From: Ctena decussata
Taxonomy: Eukaryota; Mollusca; Bivalvia; Lucinida; Lucinidae
Length of the DNA: 64,000 bases
NCBI GenBank assembly: GCA_963989385.1
Contig: OZ022512.1
Span: 23,209,899 to 23,273,898, forward strand
Direction of reading: 5' to 3'
This document shows, one piece after another, positions 8,085 through 18,997 of this stretch; position 1 is the first letter of the stretch, and the number at the start of each line of letters is the position of its first letter. The notes under the pieces are model-generated. The model made no database searches. It had not been told where the DNA came from and was given only the letters and a program-made list of their open reading frames with translations. The position numbers were made by a program, and so were the translations under genes.

Positions 8085-8988
8085 AAAGGACCTGGTATGA
8101 TAAGGCCCATATTTGGCCCCCAGAAAACTCATTTTTCAAAAGTCTTATTTCCATAATAAAAATGTGCTCATATGAAAGTTCACCTTGAATGTAACAGCAA
8201 ACACAAAATTAACCAGTTCTTGCACAAAATATTTGTGATATTTGTACTGAACATACCCCTACCCCCAGCGGATTCTGACGAAAATGACGAATCTGGTAGC
8301 CTTTGTGGCTTTCAAAATATATAAGCCCGGCCTCCAGCACATTTAATATTTTGTATACAGATAAAATTTTAATATATTTACATGCTATGAAAATATTAAA
8401 TATGCTGGAGACCGGGCTCAATGTTTATTTTTAACTTTTTGTTACCAAACTGGCAGCGTTTGGAACATTTTCCCAGCGTTCTCAACATAAAAACGCCCCT
8501 ATCTCCGCTAATAGACAAAATAAACACATGTTGTGGGCATTTTTATTTTCTTAGTTAGAACACAAGGAATAATCTGGTATACATTTCATTTTGATCTGTT
8601 GGAATTTGTTGGTTAGCGTCTCTGGACTTGCAAACTTGAGTGGGTGGGGTACCTCGAGAGGCCTTGTGCAGTGTACAGGTAATTAGCAGTGCAATCTTAC
8701 ATATAAGCATTTCATCAAAAGCCTGTTGTTAAGAACTTTCAAAAGTTATTGTAAATGACTTATTTCTTGAAAGGAATATGTATTAAACTCAAATTTTCTC
8801 GCAATTTTCCTTCATTTTATTGAAACAACATAGGCATGTCAGAAATCATGTTATTCTGAGAATTAACAAACACGAAACATATTATTTTCGCTTGTTCCCA
8901 TACGCACAAATAATAAACAATAGAAACCATGCATTTTAAAGAGAATTTAATGGGGGCCAAAAACGGCCCTTATCATACCAAGTCCTTT
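8085..8988. mobile_element. Inverted-repeat element, 0.9 kb
   Basis: AAAGGAC(C/T)TGGTATGATAAGG with TGGCCCCC just inside at the left is mirrored at the right by GGGGGCC and CCTTATCATACCA-AGTCCTTT. Flanking GTT on both sides may be a 3-bp target duplication. No ORF of note. A smaller hairpin lies inside at 8324-8418. Confidence 0.6.
8324..8418. repeat. Hairpin nested in the 8085 element
   Basis: AGCCCGGCCTCCAGCACATT..AATATTTT is mirrored by AAAATATTAAATATGCTGGAG..CCGGGCT, with an AT-rich loop of about 40 bp. Confidence 0.6.
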
Positions 8989-9400
8989 GTTATTGTTTTC
9001 ATGAACACGATGTGTTAGCAATTTACTATAATTTTAATTTTCAGGTATGTAAGTTTCATGGCGAGTAATCGATATCACCTTGAACGAAACCGTGAACTCA
9101 GAAATTAATTAAAAATAGTTGAACGAAATCCACGTTTCTAGTCGATAATAACTGCTTTTCTCTAATTCATGGAATAATAAAACTAATAGAAATAATTATA
9201 TTTGTTGGCAGTTAAAATAGCAGTTCATTAGTATTTCCGTCCTTGGCTTGCTCACAGCAGCCTAAAACAGGACATGAACAGCTTTCTGACATGATACATG
9301 TTCAAAGCATTGTGATTTCATCTGATTTCAAAATAAATTGAATCATTTTCGATTGCCATATACAAACACCAAAATGAATTATATAGAGGATATTACATGA

Positions 9401-9520
9401 GTGCTCATGTATTATTGAATTTATTAAACGAGTTGGGGAAAAAGATAAGATGCCAGGCTATGCCGAGCATCGTATCGGTTTTCCCCAACGAGTTCAATAA
9501 ATTCAATAATACAGGAGCAC
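9401..9520. repeat. Hairpin repeat, 120 bp
   Basis: GTGCTC-TGTATTATTGAATTTATT and GAGTTGGGGAAAA are mirrored by TTTTCCCCAACGAGTT and AATAAATTCAATAATACA-GAGCAC. Confidence 0.7.
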
Positions 9521-9563
9521 GAATGCAAGATTATATTTATCATATGACACTAAAATTGCATTT

Positions 9564-10924
9564 TACGAGGGATGATCAAAAATTTCCCGGAAAAGTTCTG
9601 TATTCTCTTTACTGTTTTACTTTCTTCAATGAAATTTCACACTATCCGACTTTTATGTATTTGTGATTCATATCATACAAAACAACTGACTTATGTCTAA
9701 CCAATTTCATGCGCGCGCGACCAACGTAACGACAGGTAACGTGACCCGGCCCAGCTAACGTTACGTTGCATTTTTATCGTTTCTAATAACAATTTCTGAA
9801 CGTTGTTTAGCTATGAAATGTATGTAGTAACGTTAATTCATTCACCTAAACGTAGAAATATATATCTTATCTTTATGTTCATAACAATTTTAATCAGTTG
9901 TTTTGATCTTTTTAACGAAATGATGTCTAATTCTAACGTGTCCTTTAAAAATCAAATGTGAGAGGGTGGGGTAATTCAAGGGCAGATAATTTGCATTACG
10001 TTATAAAATGGAATAGTTTGATCAAGTTTCATGAACCTTAGATAGTGGCTATTCGTTAGATATGTGATGTACCCTTTCCGTCGAACTATTCCAGGAATGC
10101 GACAACGCAATCTGATATCTGCAGCAGCATTAGCTGTCTATCAAAAGTCTTAAATCAAGCAGCAGCAAGGCTACATCAGCAAGCTTTGTCAAAATTCAGC
10201 CATAGTCTTAAGATAAGTCCTTTTATATGAGTAGCTTCATGTATCACACTCTTCTAAATACTGCACATAGTAATAAATTAATATGATTTTAATTTTAACA
10301 AAGATCGCCGATACATCGTTGCTGCTGGGTGAGGTGGGCATTTGCTGGAAGTTTCATTAAGCTGTCGATTTCAGGTTGTGTTGTCGTATTGCTGGAATGG
10401 TTCAACTGAAAGGCATAAATCATATATCTAACGAATTGCCATTATCTCTTGTTAATTAAACCTTATCATAACACTTCCGTATTAAAAGGTAAAGTAAGTT
10501 ATCTGCCTTTGAATTACCCCACCCCTACATATCAACTGATTAAAGGTAACGTTGGACTCAGCGACCATTTCGTAGAAAGAATCAAAACAACTTACAAAAT
10601 TTGTAATGGACATCAAGATAAGATATATATTTTGAAGTTTAAGTAAAATAATGCATGTTTACATGAATAATTTGTGAGTAAGCAACGTTCGAATTTTGCT
10701 ATTAGAAAAGATAAAATGAAATGTAACGTTAGCTGGGCCGGGTCACGTTAGCGGTCGGTTACGTTGGTGGCGCGTGCAATAAACAGGTTAGACATAAGTC
10801 AATTGTTTTGTATGATATGAATCACAATTACATTAAGGTTTCCTGGGATAAAATTTTATTGAAGAAAGTAAAATAACAAAGGGCGTACAACACTTTTCCG
10901 GGAACTTTTTGATCATCCCTCGTA
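9564..10924. mobile_element. TA-flanked, almost fully palindromic element, 1.36 kb
   Basis: Both ends read TACGAGGGATGATCAAAAA in opposite orientation. The mirror symmetry continues for hundreds of bases: CCCGGCCCAGCTAACGTTACG versus its complement near 10735, AATTACCCCACCC near 9960 and 10515, and GACAACGCAATCTGA against a complement near 10375. Nearly the whole element can fold on itself, with the centre near 10250. The terminal TA and CGAGGG..TGATCAAAAA resemble mariner-type ends (inference). The ORFs inside are products of the repeat, not genes. Confidence 0.7.
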
Positions 10925-10927
10925 TTA

Positions 10928-11045
10928 GCAAACTTTGCACTAAAACGTCACGATTTTGCCATTAGAAAACGCGATGTTTTTATGGAGCAACGTTTGCACT
11001 AAAACGTCACGATTTCGCCATTAGAAAACGTGATGTTTTTATGGA
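10928..11045 (+). repeat. Two-unit tandem duplication, 59 bp
   Basis: TTTGCACTAAAACGTCACGAT..GCCATTAGAAAACG(C/T)GATGTTTTTATGGA occurs twice with a 59-bp offset, directly after the TA element. Confidence 0.75.
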
Positions 11046-11377
11046 CGTCAACGTATAACGCTACGACGTAATTTGCATATTTAATCTACTAGTGGATTAT
11101 CGTTTTTTAATGCATGGCTTTGTTACACTCTCAGATGCAACGTCATATTATAAATAGAAATTAACGTTAATCCTTTTCGCATTTACAGCAAAACAATGCG
11201 TGTAAAGCAAACCTAATGATTAGACTTGAGAGTTCGCAAACTGGTATGAGGCCTTGAAGTTCACATACGAGCGCAATTTCTTTTTTAATGTGTCGCGGTT
11301 CTTTCAGATATTTACAAAGACTATTTTCTGCCCTATTATATTTGGTTGCAGATTTATGCACGTGTTATACGTTTGCC

Positions 11378-11403
11378 AAAAAAAAAAAAAAAAAAAAAAA
11401 AAA
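11378..11403 (+). repeat. Poly(A) run, 26 bp
   Basis: An uninterrupted A homopolymer. About 130 bp downstream, near 11510-11580, is a weak tRNA-like stretch (TGGTTAGC..AAGTTCGATT) that may be a decayed SINE head. Confidence 0.7.
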
Positions 11404-12417
11404 GAGACAGTTCTTAGCGGCTGGAAGCGAAAATTCGTGAATGGAATTCAACTACCGAGTAGGTTATACTTTCATAATACAACGATACAATGTAAGTACA
11501 TTTTATGGTGCCTGGTTAGCAAAGGGTATGCGTCTTGCTTTTCAGCGCCGAAATCCAAGTTCGATTGTTGGCTCCAAAATGTGCATGCGGGTTGGTCGCT
11601 CATCCAAAGTCCGTTGTTTTCCTCGGGTAAAAATTAAAATGAGATACCCAGGTAAGGCCACAATCTCAAAACACAAGGCGAACAAGAATGGAGAAGCGCA
11701 CGATTCAAAGCGGAACGCTACATCATAACCAGACACAATAATCCATTACAGAGGAAGTGTAATGGATCAGACTCGACCAGGTTCAAACACATCGGACTTC
11801 GGGAAGCCTCGCCAGTCCTACGCTGTTTCTGGTCTCGCCTGATTAACTTGATATAAAAAGACATTGGCAGGCTATTCTCTATATAAATGCTACTACATGA
11901 AACACACTGGCCTGGCATTCAACATAGGCAATGTACTATAAAACACGATTGTTTTCGCATACTTCTTAGATTTATTTCAAACTATCATTCTTACGGACCC
12001 GGTAGTTTGTTATACATGTACCTCTTAGTCGGATCAGATTTTCGAAGAAATTCCGTGTAGTATAAAAACAGTGCTTGAATAAGTTTCTACACCATGTCGT
12101 TGTCTAGTCGTTGTAGCCCTAAAATTGCTTTCAAGCATTTCTTGACTATGCATATCAATTTAGTAAAAACTTTTGATTCCTATTTCAAGAGTCGGGGTCG
12201 GATGGTCCGTGAGGCTATACTTCCGAAACAAACTTATCCTGATGAGCAGAACAAGCAAGTTTCATGTACGTTGTCTTCGTTACCTGTGTTGAATGCCAGA
12301 CCAGTGTGTGTAAAGCCAAATGAAAAATGAAATACACATAATATCTCTTTTTACCTTCTTTCTATATAAAGAAATACAAATAAAGGTACCCCGAAAAGGC
12401 TACAGTCGTAAAGCAAA
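11404..12417. other. No gene seen
   Basis: ORFs up to 127 aa overlap the poly(A) run or a probable SINE head and show no protein-like character. Confidence 0.45.
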
Positions 12418-13110
12418 GTAAAAAGTATGCAAAGAGCAGGAACTGAAACAATCAAAATCCAAATCCAGCCCTCAAACCATAGTTGGAAACAACTAAGATT
12501 ACAAATAATCAAGATACAGAGAACATATGGCCAACCGAGTGAGCAGCTTGTTCCCAAAAGGTGGCCACTCAGCAACCCAAACCGAACCAAAAATAATAAG
12601 AACATACATAAGGTAAAACCTCATAGAAACTCTGACACCAAAAACATGCAACAGAGAACCACAACAGAACTAACGCCTTGGAACGGTCAGTAATGAATTA
12701 CTGGGGGGCTTAAATCGATTTTACAGGCCCAACCTCACCCTCAGTATCTGAAGGTACAAAACATTTAGTTGGTTGTTCGGTTCGCATGATAACCCTCTAA
12801 CTCGTCAATGAATCATCACGGTAAACACATAAATCAAATTTCAACACCTTAAGAAGCAAAGACGAGGACTCAACAGATACAACGGGCCGTCTGACAGGTG
12901 GAGATCCCTGTCCTGCCAAACAACCCCACTGGAAATCTGAAGCAAAAGCAGGTCACCAGTTGAGCCCCGGTGGACCAAGCAGCAGACAAAAAGGCTCCGG
13001 TCCCAACCAACCAAAAACCGCCAAAGACATTGAATGAAGAAGTAACAAACGTAATGACTCCGAGGCCAAAGGCTCAAAGGCCAAACGTACACGAATCAAA
13101 ACTGCATACT
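12418..13110 (-). repeat. Unclassified dispersed repeat, about 0.7 kb
   Basis: The part 12418-12790 is almost identical to 35704-36082 in the same orientation, including CCAACCGAGTGAGCAGCTTG. A diverged piece recurs at 54700-54835 in the opposite orientation (ACTGACCGT-CCAAGGCG and GGGTGAGG). The remainder to 13110 has no second copy in the window. There is no coding potential on either strand that matches between copies. Confidence 0.6.
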
Positions 13111-14068
13111 AACTTATCTTACTGTCTTTTGATTGGTTCATTAGAACATAGCGCCACATCGCTCGTCTTTATATCTTATGGTGCGATGATATGACCAATG
13201 AAAAAGAAATGGTTGATAATATTCTATGAACTGTGGAAGAGTTCTATCCGTCAGTAAGATATTGACCTCTCTTGCAACTGCGGTCAGGCGACTGTTAAGT
13301 TCAATTTCGTTCATTTATTTAGAATATATTTTTAGAATGGTTTCATTTCAAGGCAGTTGGATTAAGACGGCAGACATATACTGGTACAAAAAAGATGCAC
13401 ATATAGTTTACACATGATGAAATTGATAAAATTTAATTGAAATACGTATCGTTTAAGACTGAATTTCATATAGCTAGATGCAAGTCATTTATTTATCCTT
13501 TTCTGTAATTCATTTTTAAACCGAGTTCTAAAAGGCTAACGGCAAGGGTATGGTTTCACTAAATCTAATTTAAGACCCCAGTAATTTATTTGATCCAACA
13601 GATAGGTTATTATCTCTCTATATTGGTTTCAGCTTTCCCAGAGCTGCAGTGTTTTTAGTTGTCATTAGTTTTAGATGAACAACTTCGACTTTAAGATATC
13701 GAGGGTTGACTGTAAAAGCTAAATGGTACATGTGTATTTGGCGTTTCCACAATGCATTAACATTGCCATGAAATAAACCCAAGGAAGCAATTGTACGTAG
13801 AAAACGTTTTACTGTTAGATAACGATAACGAGGGCCCACATGGTAGCTGTATTTTGTGTATTCTCGGTCTCTGTCTCTGACGGAAATGAGCGAGAGATTA
13901 CGTATTTTGTGCTAGATGTAACAGGCAATTTATGTTCCCGCGGACTGTCAAACCCAACGTATTGATATTCGGTATCAAAACAATGAAAATTGAGTTCTTA
14001 CTTAATAAAGACTAACGTGATGACAAGTAAAATTAACAGACCAGTGATAGCGAGAAGTGCTTGAACTT
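13111..14068. other. No gene seen
   Basis: AT-rich sequence; short ORFs only, with no motif or repeat I can name. Confidence 0.5.
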
Positions 14069-14086
14069 TTCTCTCTCTCCCTCTGG

Positions 14087-14130
<44 letters not shown>
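14069..14130 (+). repeat. (CT)n-(CA)n microsatellite
   Basis: CT dinucleotides (interrupted once) run into CA dinucleotides. Confidence 0.85.
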
Positions 14131-14131
<1 letters not shown>

Positions 14132-14369
14132 ACATTTTGGAGACGTTGGTGAAACCTTTCAACGTTATATTCTCGCTAGACAGAGGATAAAAAATAATTA
14201 AAACAAAATCTATATGTATATATTGATGCAGTTTTTACTGGAGCTGGAGAGATTTTTTTTCTTCTTTTATTTTTTATTTATTTCTTTTTGCAAAGTTTTG
14301 TGCTACAGACAAAACAACGAAGGTGGGAAAATGTCATGGGAAAAGCTGATTTTTGCATCTGCAAAAAAG

Positions 14370-14546
14370 GCGCAGATCAGCTCCGTAACCACTCAGGCTG
14401 ATCAACGCCTTTGTATTTCGCTGCATAGATCCTCCCAAGTTTCTCGATCCGAAATAAAAACACTACAGCTTGTTTCTGTAGCTGCACAGGCTGGCGGATC
14501 TGGTCGGAAACCCCGAAGAAAGGTTTTCTCGCGACGTGGCTCATGT
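14370..14546. repeat. Possible diverged copy of the 245-bp MITE family
   Basis: GCGCAGATCAGC and AGGCTGATCAACGC near the left and CTCGCGACGTGGCTCATG at the right resemble the conserved words of the MITE (CAGATCAGC, CTCGTGTCGCGGCTCAT), but the interior differs. Confidence 0.35.
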
Positions 14547-14702
14547 TAATGATTTGCCCTTGAGCATTGTAACTTATGTCCAAGAAGTTCCACCCGTAAA
14601 ACATATGCATATTATCTGTTGCATGTTAAAATTTCTTTCCACGTTTTTAAAATTATGCCATACACGTGAATAATTGGTATCGAAAGCAAAATGGAAAAAA
14701 AT

Positions 14703-14724
14703 GGGGGGGGGGGGGGGGGGGGGG
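14703..14724 (+). repeat. Poly(G) run, 22 bp
   Basis: An uninterrupted G homopolymer; another occurs at about 63486-63501. Such runs are potential G-quadruplex sites and common assembly trouble spots. Confidence 0.8.
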
Positions 14725-15171
14725 CGTATTAGCAATATGAAATATTCGCATGCATGCTATAGGTAATTTGCCTTCGTACGTATTTCGTGCTGTGAGGAAT
14801 TGTTACGAATTCTTCACAATGTGACATATACGAAGTGTTAGATTTACGGGTCCACAGGGCTTTGACTTTTCCTTTGTGTTAGAGTTTTTGAGATCTCAAC
14901 TTTGTTGGGTTGGTTATATTTGACACGATAAAAGATGTTGGTCTGAAAATTTATCTTCGCACTTGCCTTCACATAAAGGTTAAGATCACAGACTTTTTTT
15001 TTTCTTCAAGTTTTAAGATAAGCTTATTTACCTACTTATTTAATTAAAATAAATGCAATGATCGCTTTTTAATATATTTTCTAGACTATAAAGGGCTTTA
15101 ATGTATAAATTATTCATGTATTTTTGCAGCTAAAAGGGTCATATGCCATTGTTTACATATAATATAAAGAG

Positions 15172-16710
15172 TTAAGGTGGAATAGGACAAAACCCAAACT
15201 TTCAGTTTTCGTGTTAAAAGAACAACGATCAAGAAGCTCAGCACTTTCTAAATTACAAAATGACTTTCTTTTAAGTGTGAAACAAATAGTTCGTTTTCTA
15301 TGATGTAATGAAAATGTGAGGGTTTGACGTGTTTTTCGCAAAATAAATAGCGCTGGTTTATATATGATTTTCGCATTTGTCTTGCTGTCCATAAAGATAT
15401 TGCAATAAATTTTATACCAAAGTGCGAGCCGTCAAGAGGCCTTTAAAGATATGTTATTACTTCTTTCAATTATTTCCGCAATTTGTGTTGATTTAGGCAA
15501 ATATGACCTTTCATTAGCTATCGAACATTGCTTAATTTTACATAAACGCTTAAATATAGAAAAAACGTCTCCGAAAAATATATCTGAAATTTTGATATGT
15601 TTTGATGAAATATGTTGACATGTAATTTTTTAAATAATTTCAAGTTTTCACCGTGCAAATTTTTCACAAAGTATATCTGTTTAACTATACCCCCTGTTCC
15701 AATGACGTCGTTTCTTTCAACGTCAAAGAGAGATTATTCCTAAGAATGTTTTCCAGTTAACGTTTTGTTTCTAGTGAAACGTTTATGATCTCTTATAGGC
15801 AATATAGCCTCACGAAAAACGAAAAAACTGAATTTACATCTTATTCCGTCTTCCAGGGAGGAAGATTTCAATGCATCAGGGGTTCATTTTTGCCATTATA
15901 TTTATTTTGCGTAACGTGACGTCCCTTTAATTGAACTCTTACGAACCGCGTATTTCGCGACGTCAATTAGTTTCGAAAACAGTAAAACCGGGAAAATGAA
16001 CCCCTGACCTGTTTAAACTCTTCTGTCTAGAAAACGGAATGAGATATTCTCCGATTTTTTCGTTTTTCATTTCCGTAGGTTTACTAGACTAACTCGACAT
16101 TGCTTTATCGGAATTAAAAGATATGTTGGAAACCGCTCTTAGCGCCGAACTTAGTTTGACGTTAAAAAATCGACGTTATTTGAACAGGGGGTATGGTTTG
16201 AAAAATATACTTTGAGAAATATTTACACGGTAAAATTTTAATATTCTTTCATTAATATTCCAACTTAACATTTCATTAAAACATATCAAAATTTGAGATA
16301 TATTTTTCGGAGACGTTTTTAGTCTATTTAAATTTTTACGTGAAAAAGGCGAAATTTCAACACCTTATGAAAATAAATGTTTGCGTCAATTTACTCGTAA
16401 TGCGTAGACATTGCGCAGAAAGTATAGCACAGCTTTATGGAACCCTTGATGGCACGTACCTTGGTATGGAATTTATTTCAATATCTCAACGGACTGCAGA
16501 GCAATGTCGATTAATGCGGATATCTGAGAGCTATAAATTTTGCGTAAAAAACGTCAGACCACCATATTTTCACGACGTCATTGAAATAGGAATAGTTTAT
16601 TTCACGTTCAAAAGAAAGTCATTTAGTGAGTCACAAATAAATGAATTTTTTGATAATATATTGTTTGACTAGAAAACTGAAAATTTTGGTTTTGTCCTAT
16701 TCCACCTTAA
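15172..16710. mobile_element. TTAA-flanked foldback element, 1.54 kb
   Basis: The left end TTAAGGTGGAATAGGACAAA-ACC and the right end GGT-TTTGTCCTATTCCACCTTAA form an inverted repeat of about 40 bp bounded by TTAA. Symmetry continues inward: AAACGTCTCCGAAAAATATAT versus its complement near 16300, and CCCCCTGTTC-AA near 15690 versus TTGAACAGGGGG near 16180. AGGGGTTCATTTT near 15880 pairs with AAAATGAACCCCTGA near 16000. The 110-aa ORF at 16340-16672 lies in one arm and is not a gene. Confidence 0.7.
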
Positions 16711-16860
16711 GGAATTCCTTAAAAAACTGGCCAACCTTAAAAAATCTAAGATTTTTCCTTATGTTAACGAACAACTTAGCGCTAAGGTGCTGTCAGGATT
16801 GACTTTTAACCACTTTAAGGTAAAATCTTACTTTAAGGTATTCCTTATCTCTTAAGGTGT
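16711..16860. repeat. Short CCTTAA/TTAAGG-rich repeat
   Basis: Many CCTTAA, CTTAAGG and TTTAAGGT words between the foldback element and the SINE; probably a decayed small element. Boundaries unclear. Confidence 0.35.
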
Positions 16861-17041
16861 GATTGTGAACCTGGGCCCAGATCACAATATCACGGCGTGG
16901 TTTAACAGACAGAGGATCCATGCAGAGAATATTCCCAAAGATGTTAGGCAGAAGGTCAAACTATCCTTTTTGAACTATCTGGCAAAATATTGTGATAATG
17001 TTCACTGTGCTGTCGAGAAAGTTCGACTCCTACCAGCCTAG

Positions 17042-17260
17042 AAGCCCCAGTAGCTTAGTAGGCTAAGCGCTGGCCTACTGATCTAGCAGACACGGGTTCG
17101 AGTCCCGGTAGAGGCAAGAATCTTTCCTACCGTAAACGGGGTTCCATTGCACATAGCTTCTCAATATCATCCCCCACCGTCCTGGTGTGACTGAAATACT
17201 GTTGAAAAGAACCTAAAATTGCAATCCATCCATCCATCCATCCATCCATCCATCCTACGG
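17042..17260 (+). mobile_element. tRNA-derived SINE with (CATC)n tail
   Basis: GCCCCAGTAGCTTAGTAGGC (A box) and GGGTTCGAGTCCCGG (B box) form a tRNA-like head. The body follows (GGGGTTCCATTGCA, then GTGACTGAAATACTGTTGAAA) and ends in CATC repeats at 17225-17255. The copy at 63410-63637 (minus) aligns along its whole length. Confidence 0.75.
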
Positions 17261-17325
17261 GCCTTCTTCAGCTAAGTGTTTACAAATTACACTTTACATC
17301 TCACTAAAGTAACAATACAATCTAT

Positions 17326-17570
17326 ATATGAGCCGCGACACGACAAAACCAACAATGTGGTTGTGCGCATTGTGCAGACTCAGATCAGCCTGGGCATGCG
17401 CCAAAATTTGATAAGACTCTCCGTCAAGAGCTAAATTGGTACCTTAGGGTCTAAGTTACCTCCGTGCGGGCAGTGAAGACTCTGATCAAACTGGGCGGAT
17501 GCCCAGGCTGATCTGCGTCTGCGCTGGGCCCATAACCACATTGTTGGTTTTGTCGTGTCGCGGCTCATAT
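17326..17570. mobile_element. 245-bp MITE, reference copy
   Basis: Terminal inverted repeats start ATATGAGCCGCGACACGACA and include AACCAACAATGTGGTT; inside, CAGACTCAGATCAGCCTGGG is mirrored by CCCAGGCTGATCTGCG. No ORF. Other copies: 18007, 24446, 30223, 46120, and a half copy at 4220. Confidence 0.8.
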
Positions 17571-17574
17571 TTGG

Positions 17575-17797
17575 ATAAGGGTTTACAGAGCTTTCAGGCA
17601 TATTTCACCCGCGTGGAGCAGAATGTTAAGCAAATGTGTGCGAAAACCGGAGTACTCGGGGAAAACCGACGTGGCCTTCCGTAAGCAGACCTTGACTTTC
17701 TCACTTGTGCGTCGGCCAAGGCTCAAACCCACAACGGCGATAGACCAAATATTTAAGAGTCAGCGCTCGCAACCACTAGGCCACGGAGGCCCAGGAT
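17575..17797 (-). mobile_element. tRNA-derived SINE, second family
   Basis: On the minus strand GGCCTCCGTGGCCTAGTGG (A box) and GTGGGTTTGAGCC (B box) head the element. The body includes GGCCACGTCGGTTTTCCCCG and AGTACTCCGG. It abuts the MITE at 17570. Confidence 0.6.
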
Positions 17798-18006
17798 ACT
17801 GTAGGGCGTCGCTGTATCCGACTTCGCATTAAATATAACGTCATTTTGACGTATGTGTTAGCATCACTCTGGCGTAAAATTTATAAACAAAGGTCAATAT
17901 TTATAAAGCTTTAACTTAAAAGCAATAAGTTGAGAAATTTAAATGTAGTGTGTTTGCAGAGCGACGATATATATAATAGGAAAGAGGTATAGGATTGTAT
18001 TATGAT

Positions 18007-18238
18007 AATTGAGGAAACAAACAAAGTGGTTGTGCTCCCAGCACAGACTCAGATGAGCCTGGGCATCCGCCCAGTATGATCAGAGTTTTCGCTATCCGCA
18101 TGGAGGTAGCTTAGACCTTTACCTACTCTTTAAGCGCTTAGCGAAGAGTTTGATTAGACTGGGTGGATGCCCAGGTTGATGTGAGTCTGAGTGGGGCGCA
18201 CAATCACTTTGTTAGTTTTCTCGTGTCGCGGCTCAATT
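18007..18238. mobile_element. MITE copy, left end deleted
   Basis: The right end CTCGTGTCGCGGCTCAATT is intact; the left end keeps AATTGAG and AACAAAGTGGTTGTGC but lacks the GCCGCGACACGAC part. Confidence 0.7.
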
Positions 18239-18406
18239 ATTTTATTACATGTACTTGGTAGAGACTCGTGGCCATCTGCTGGCTTTTCGTTTGTCTTATT
18301 TTGCTTTATGTGTCGTCATTATCGATTTCCCTTCCCGTTTGGTGTTTAGGACAGATGTGGAATTCGATTTTGTTGGATCTCATCTACATAGCAGTCTGTG
18401 ATACAT

Positions 18407-18682
18407 GAGTGGTCGTTTCATATGAAATTTATGAAACGAGTCTTCGGCGAGTTTCATTAATTTCATATGAAATGACCACGAGTGTAAGATTTTGTTTATC
18501 ACATGACCCTTTAAAATGGAATTTCAACGCCTTAAAATTGGCCATTATTTCAATAAGACATCGCATTGTTGACATTGACGTTGTCACTGACGTTACGAGT
18601 TCGCGCCAAAGTCTTATTACAAGTGGGGTAATACTATTTTTGTGACACGACGTTATCATCTGAATAACAGGGACGTTATATG
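18407..18682. repeat. Hairpin-headed dispersed element, about 280 bp
   Basis: The hairpin GTGGTC-TTTCATATGAAATT / AATTTCATATGAAATGACCAC is followed by a tail (CGAGTGTAAGATT.., ..ATAACAG-GACGTTATATGATAAA). The same order occurs at 31107-31392, and a head fragment lies at 38735. Confidence 0.65.
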
Positions 18683-18997
18683 ATAAATTTAATTCAACAA
18701 ATAAGTATCTGGTGGGAGGTACTAGATTAACCATTCAAGAGTTTAATGAGAGCGCTCCATAATGGATTTTTTGCGATAAACATTGCATAATTGCAATCAA
18801 CCATATTTGTGTTTTAGTTTCAATTCATTGTCAAGGTGCGGCTCTAATGATCTACCTATATATCACTTTTATCACGTGACCAAAATAGTGAAAAGACATG
18901 GTTTTTGTCGGGAGAAAAATTATGGAATTTTAACTTGTTTCTAGTGCTTTTGATTCCGAAATTTTGGAGTTACTATGATTGATAGTGTTTAAACTTC

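Noticed and set aside
14214..14549. A 111-aa ORF as a membrane protein exon
   Set aside because: The hydrophobic start comes from a T-rich tract and the rest overlaps a probable diverged MITE.
16340..16672. A 110-aa ORF as a gene
   Set aside because: It lies within one arm of the 15172-16710 palindrome.
17042..17115. Functional tRNA gene
   Set aside because: A and B boxes are present but the acceptor and anticodon arms do not pair as in a tRNA, and a SINE body and tail follow. The same holds for 5594, 17797, 36795 and 63637.
17225..17255. CRISPR-like array
   Set aside because: The short CATC units are a SINE tail microsatellite; no array with spacers exists anywhere in the window.
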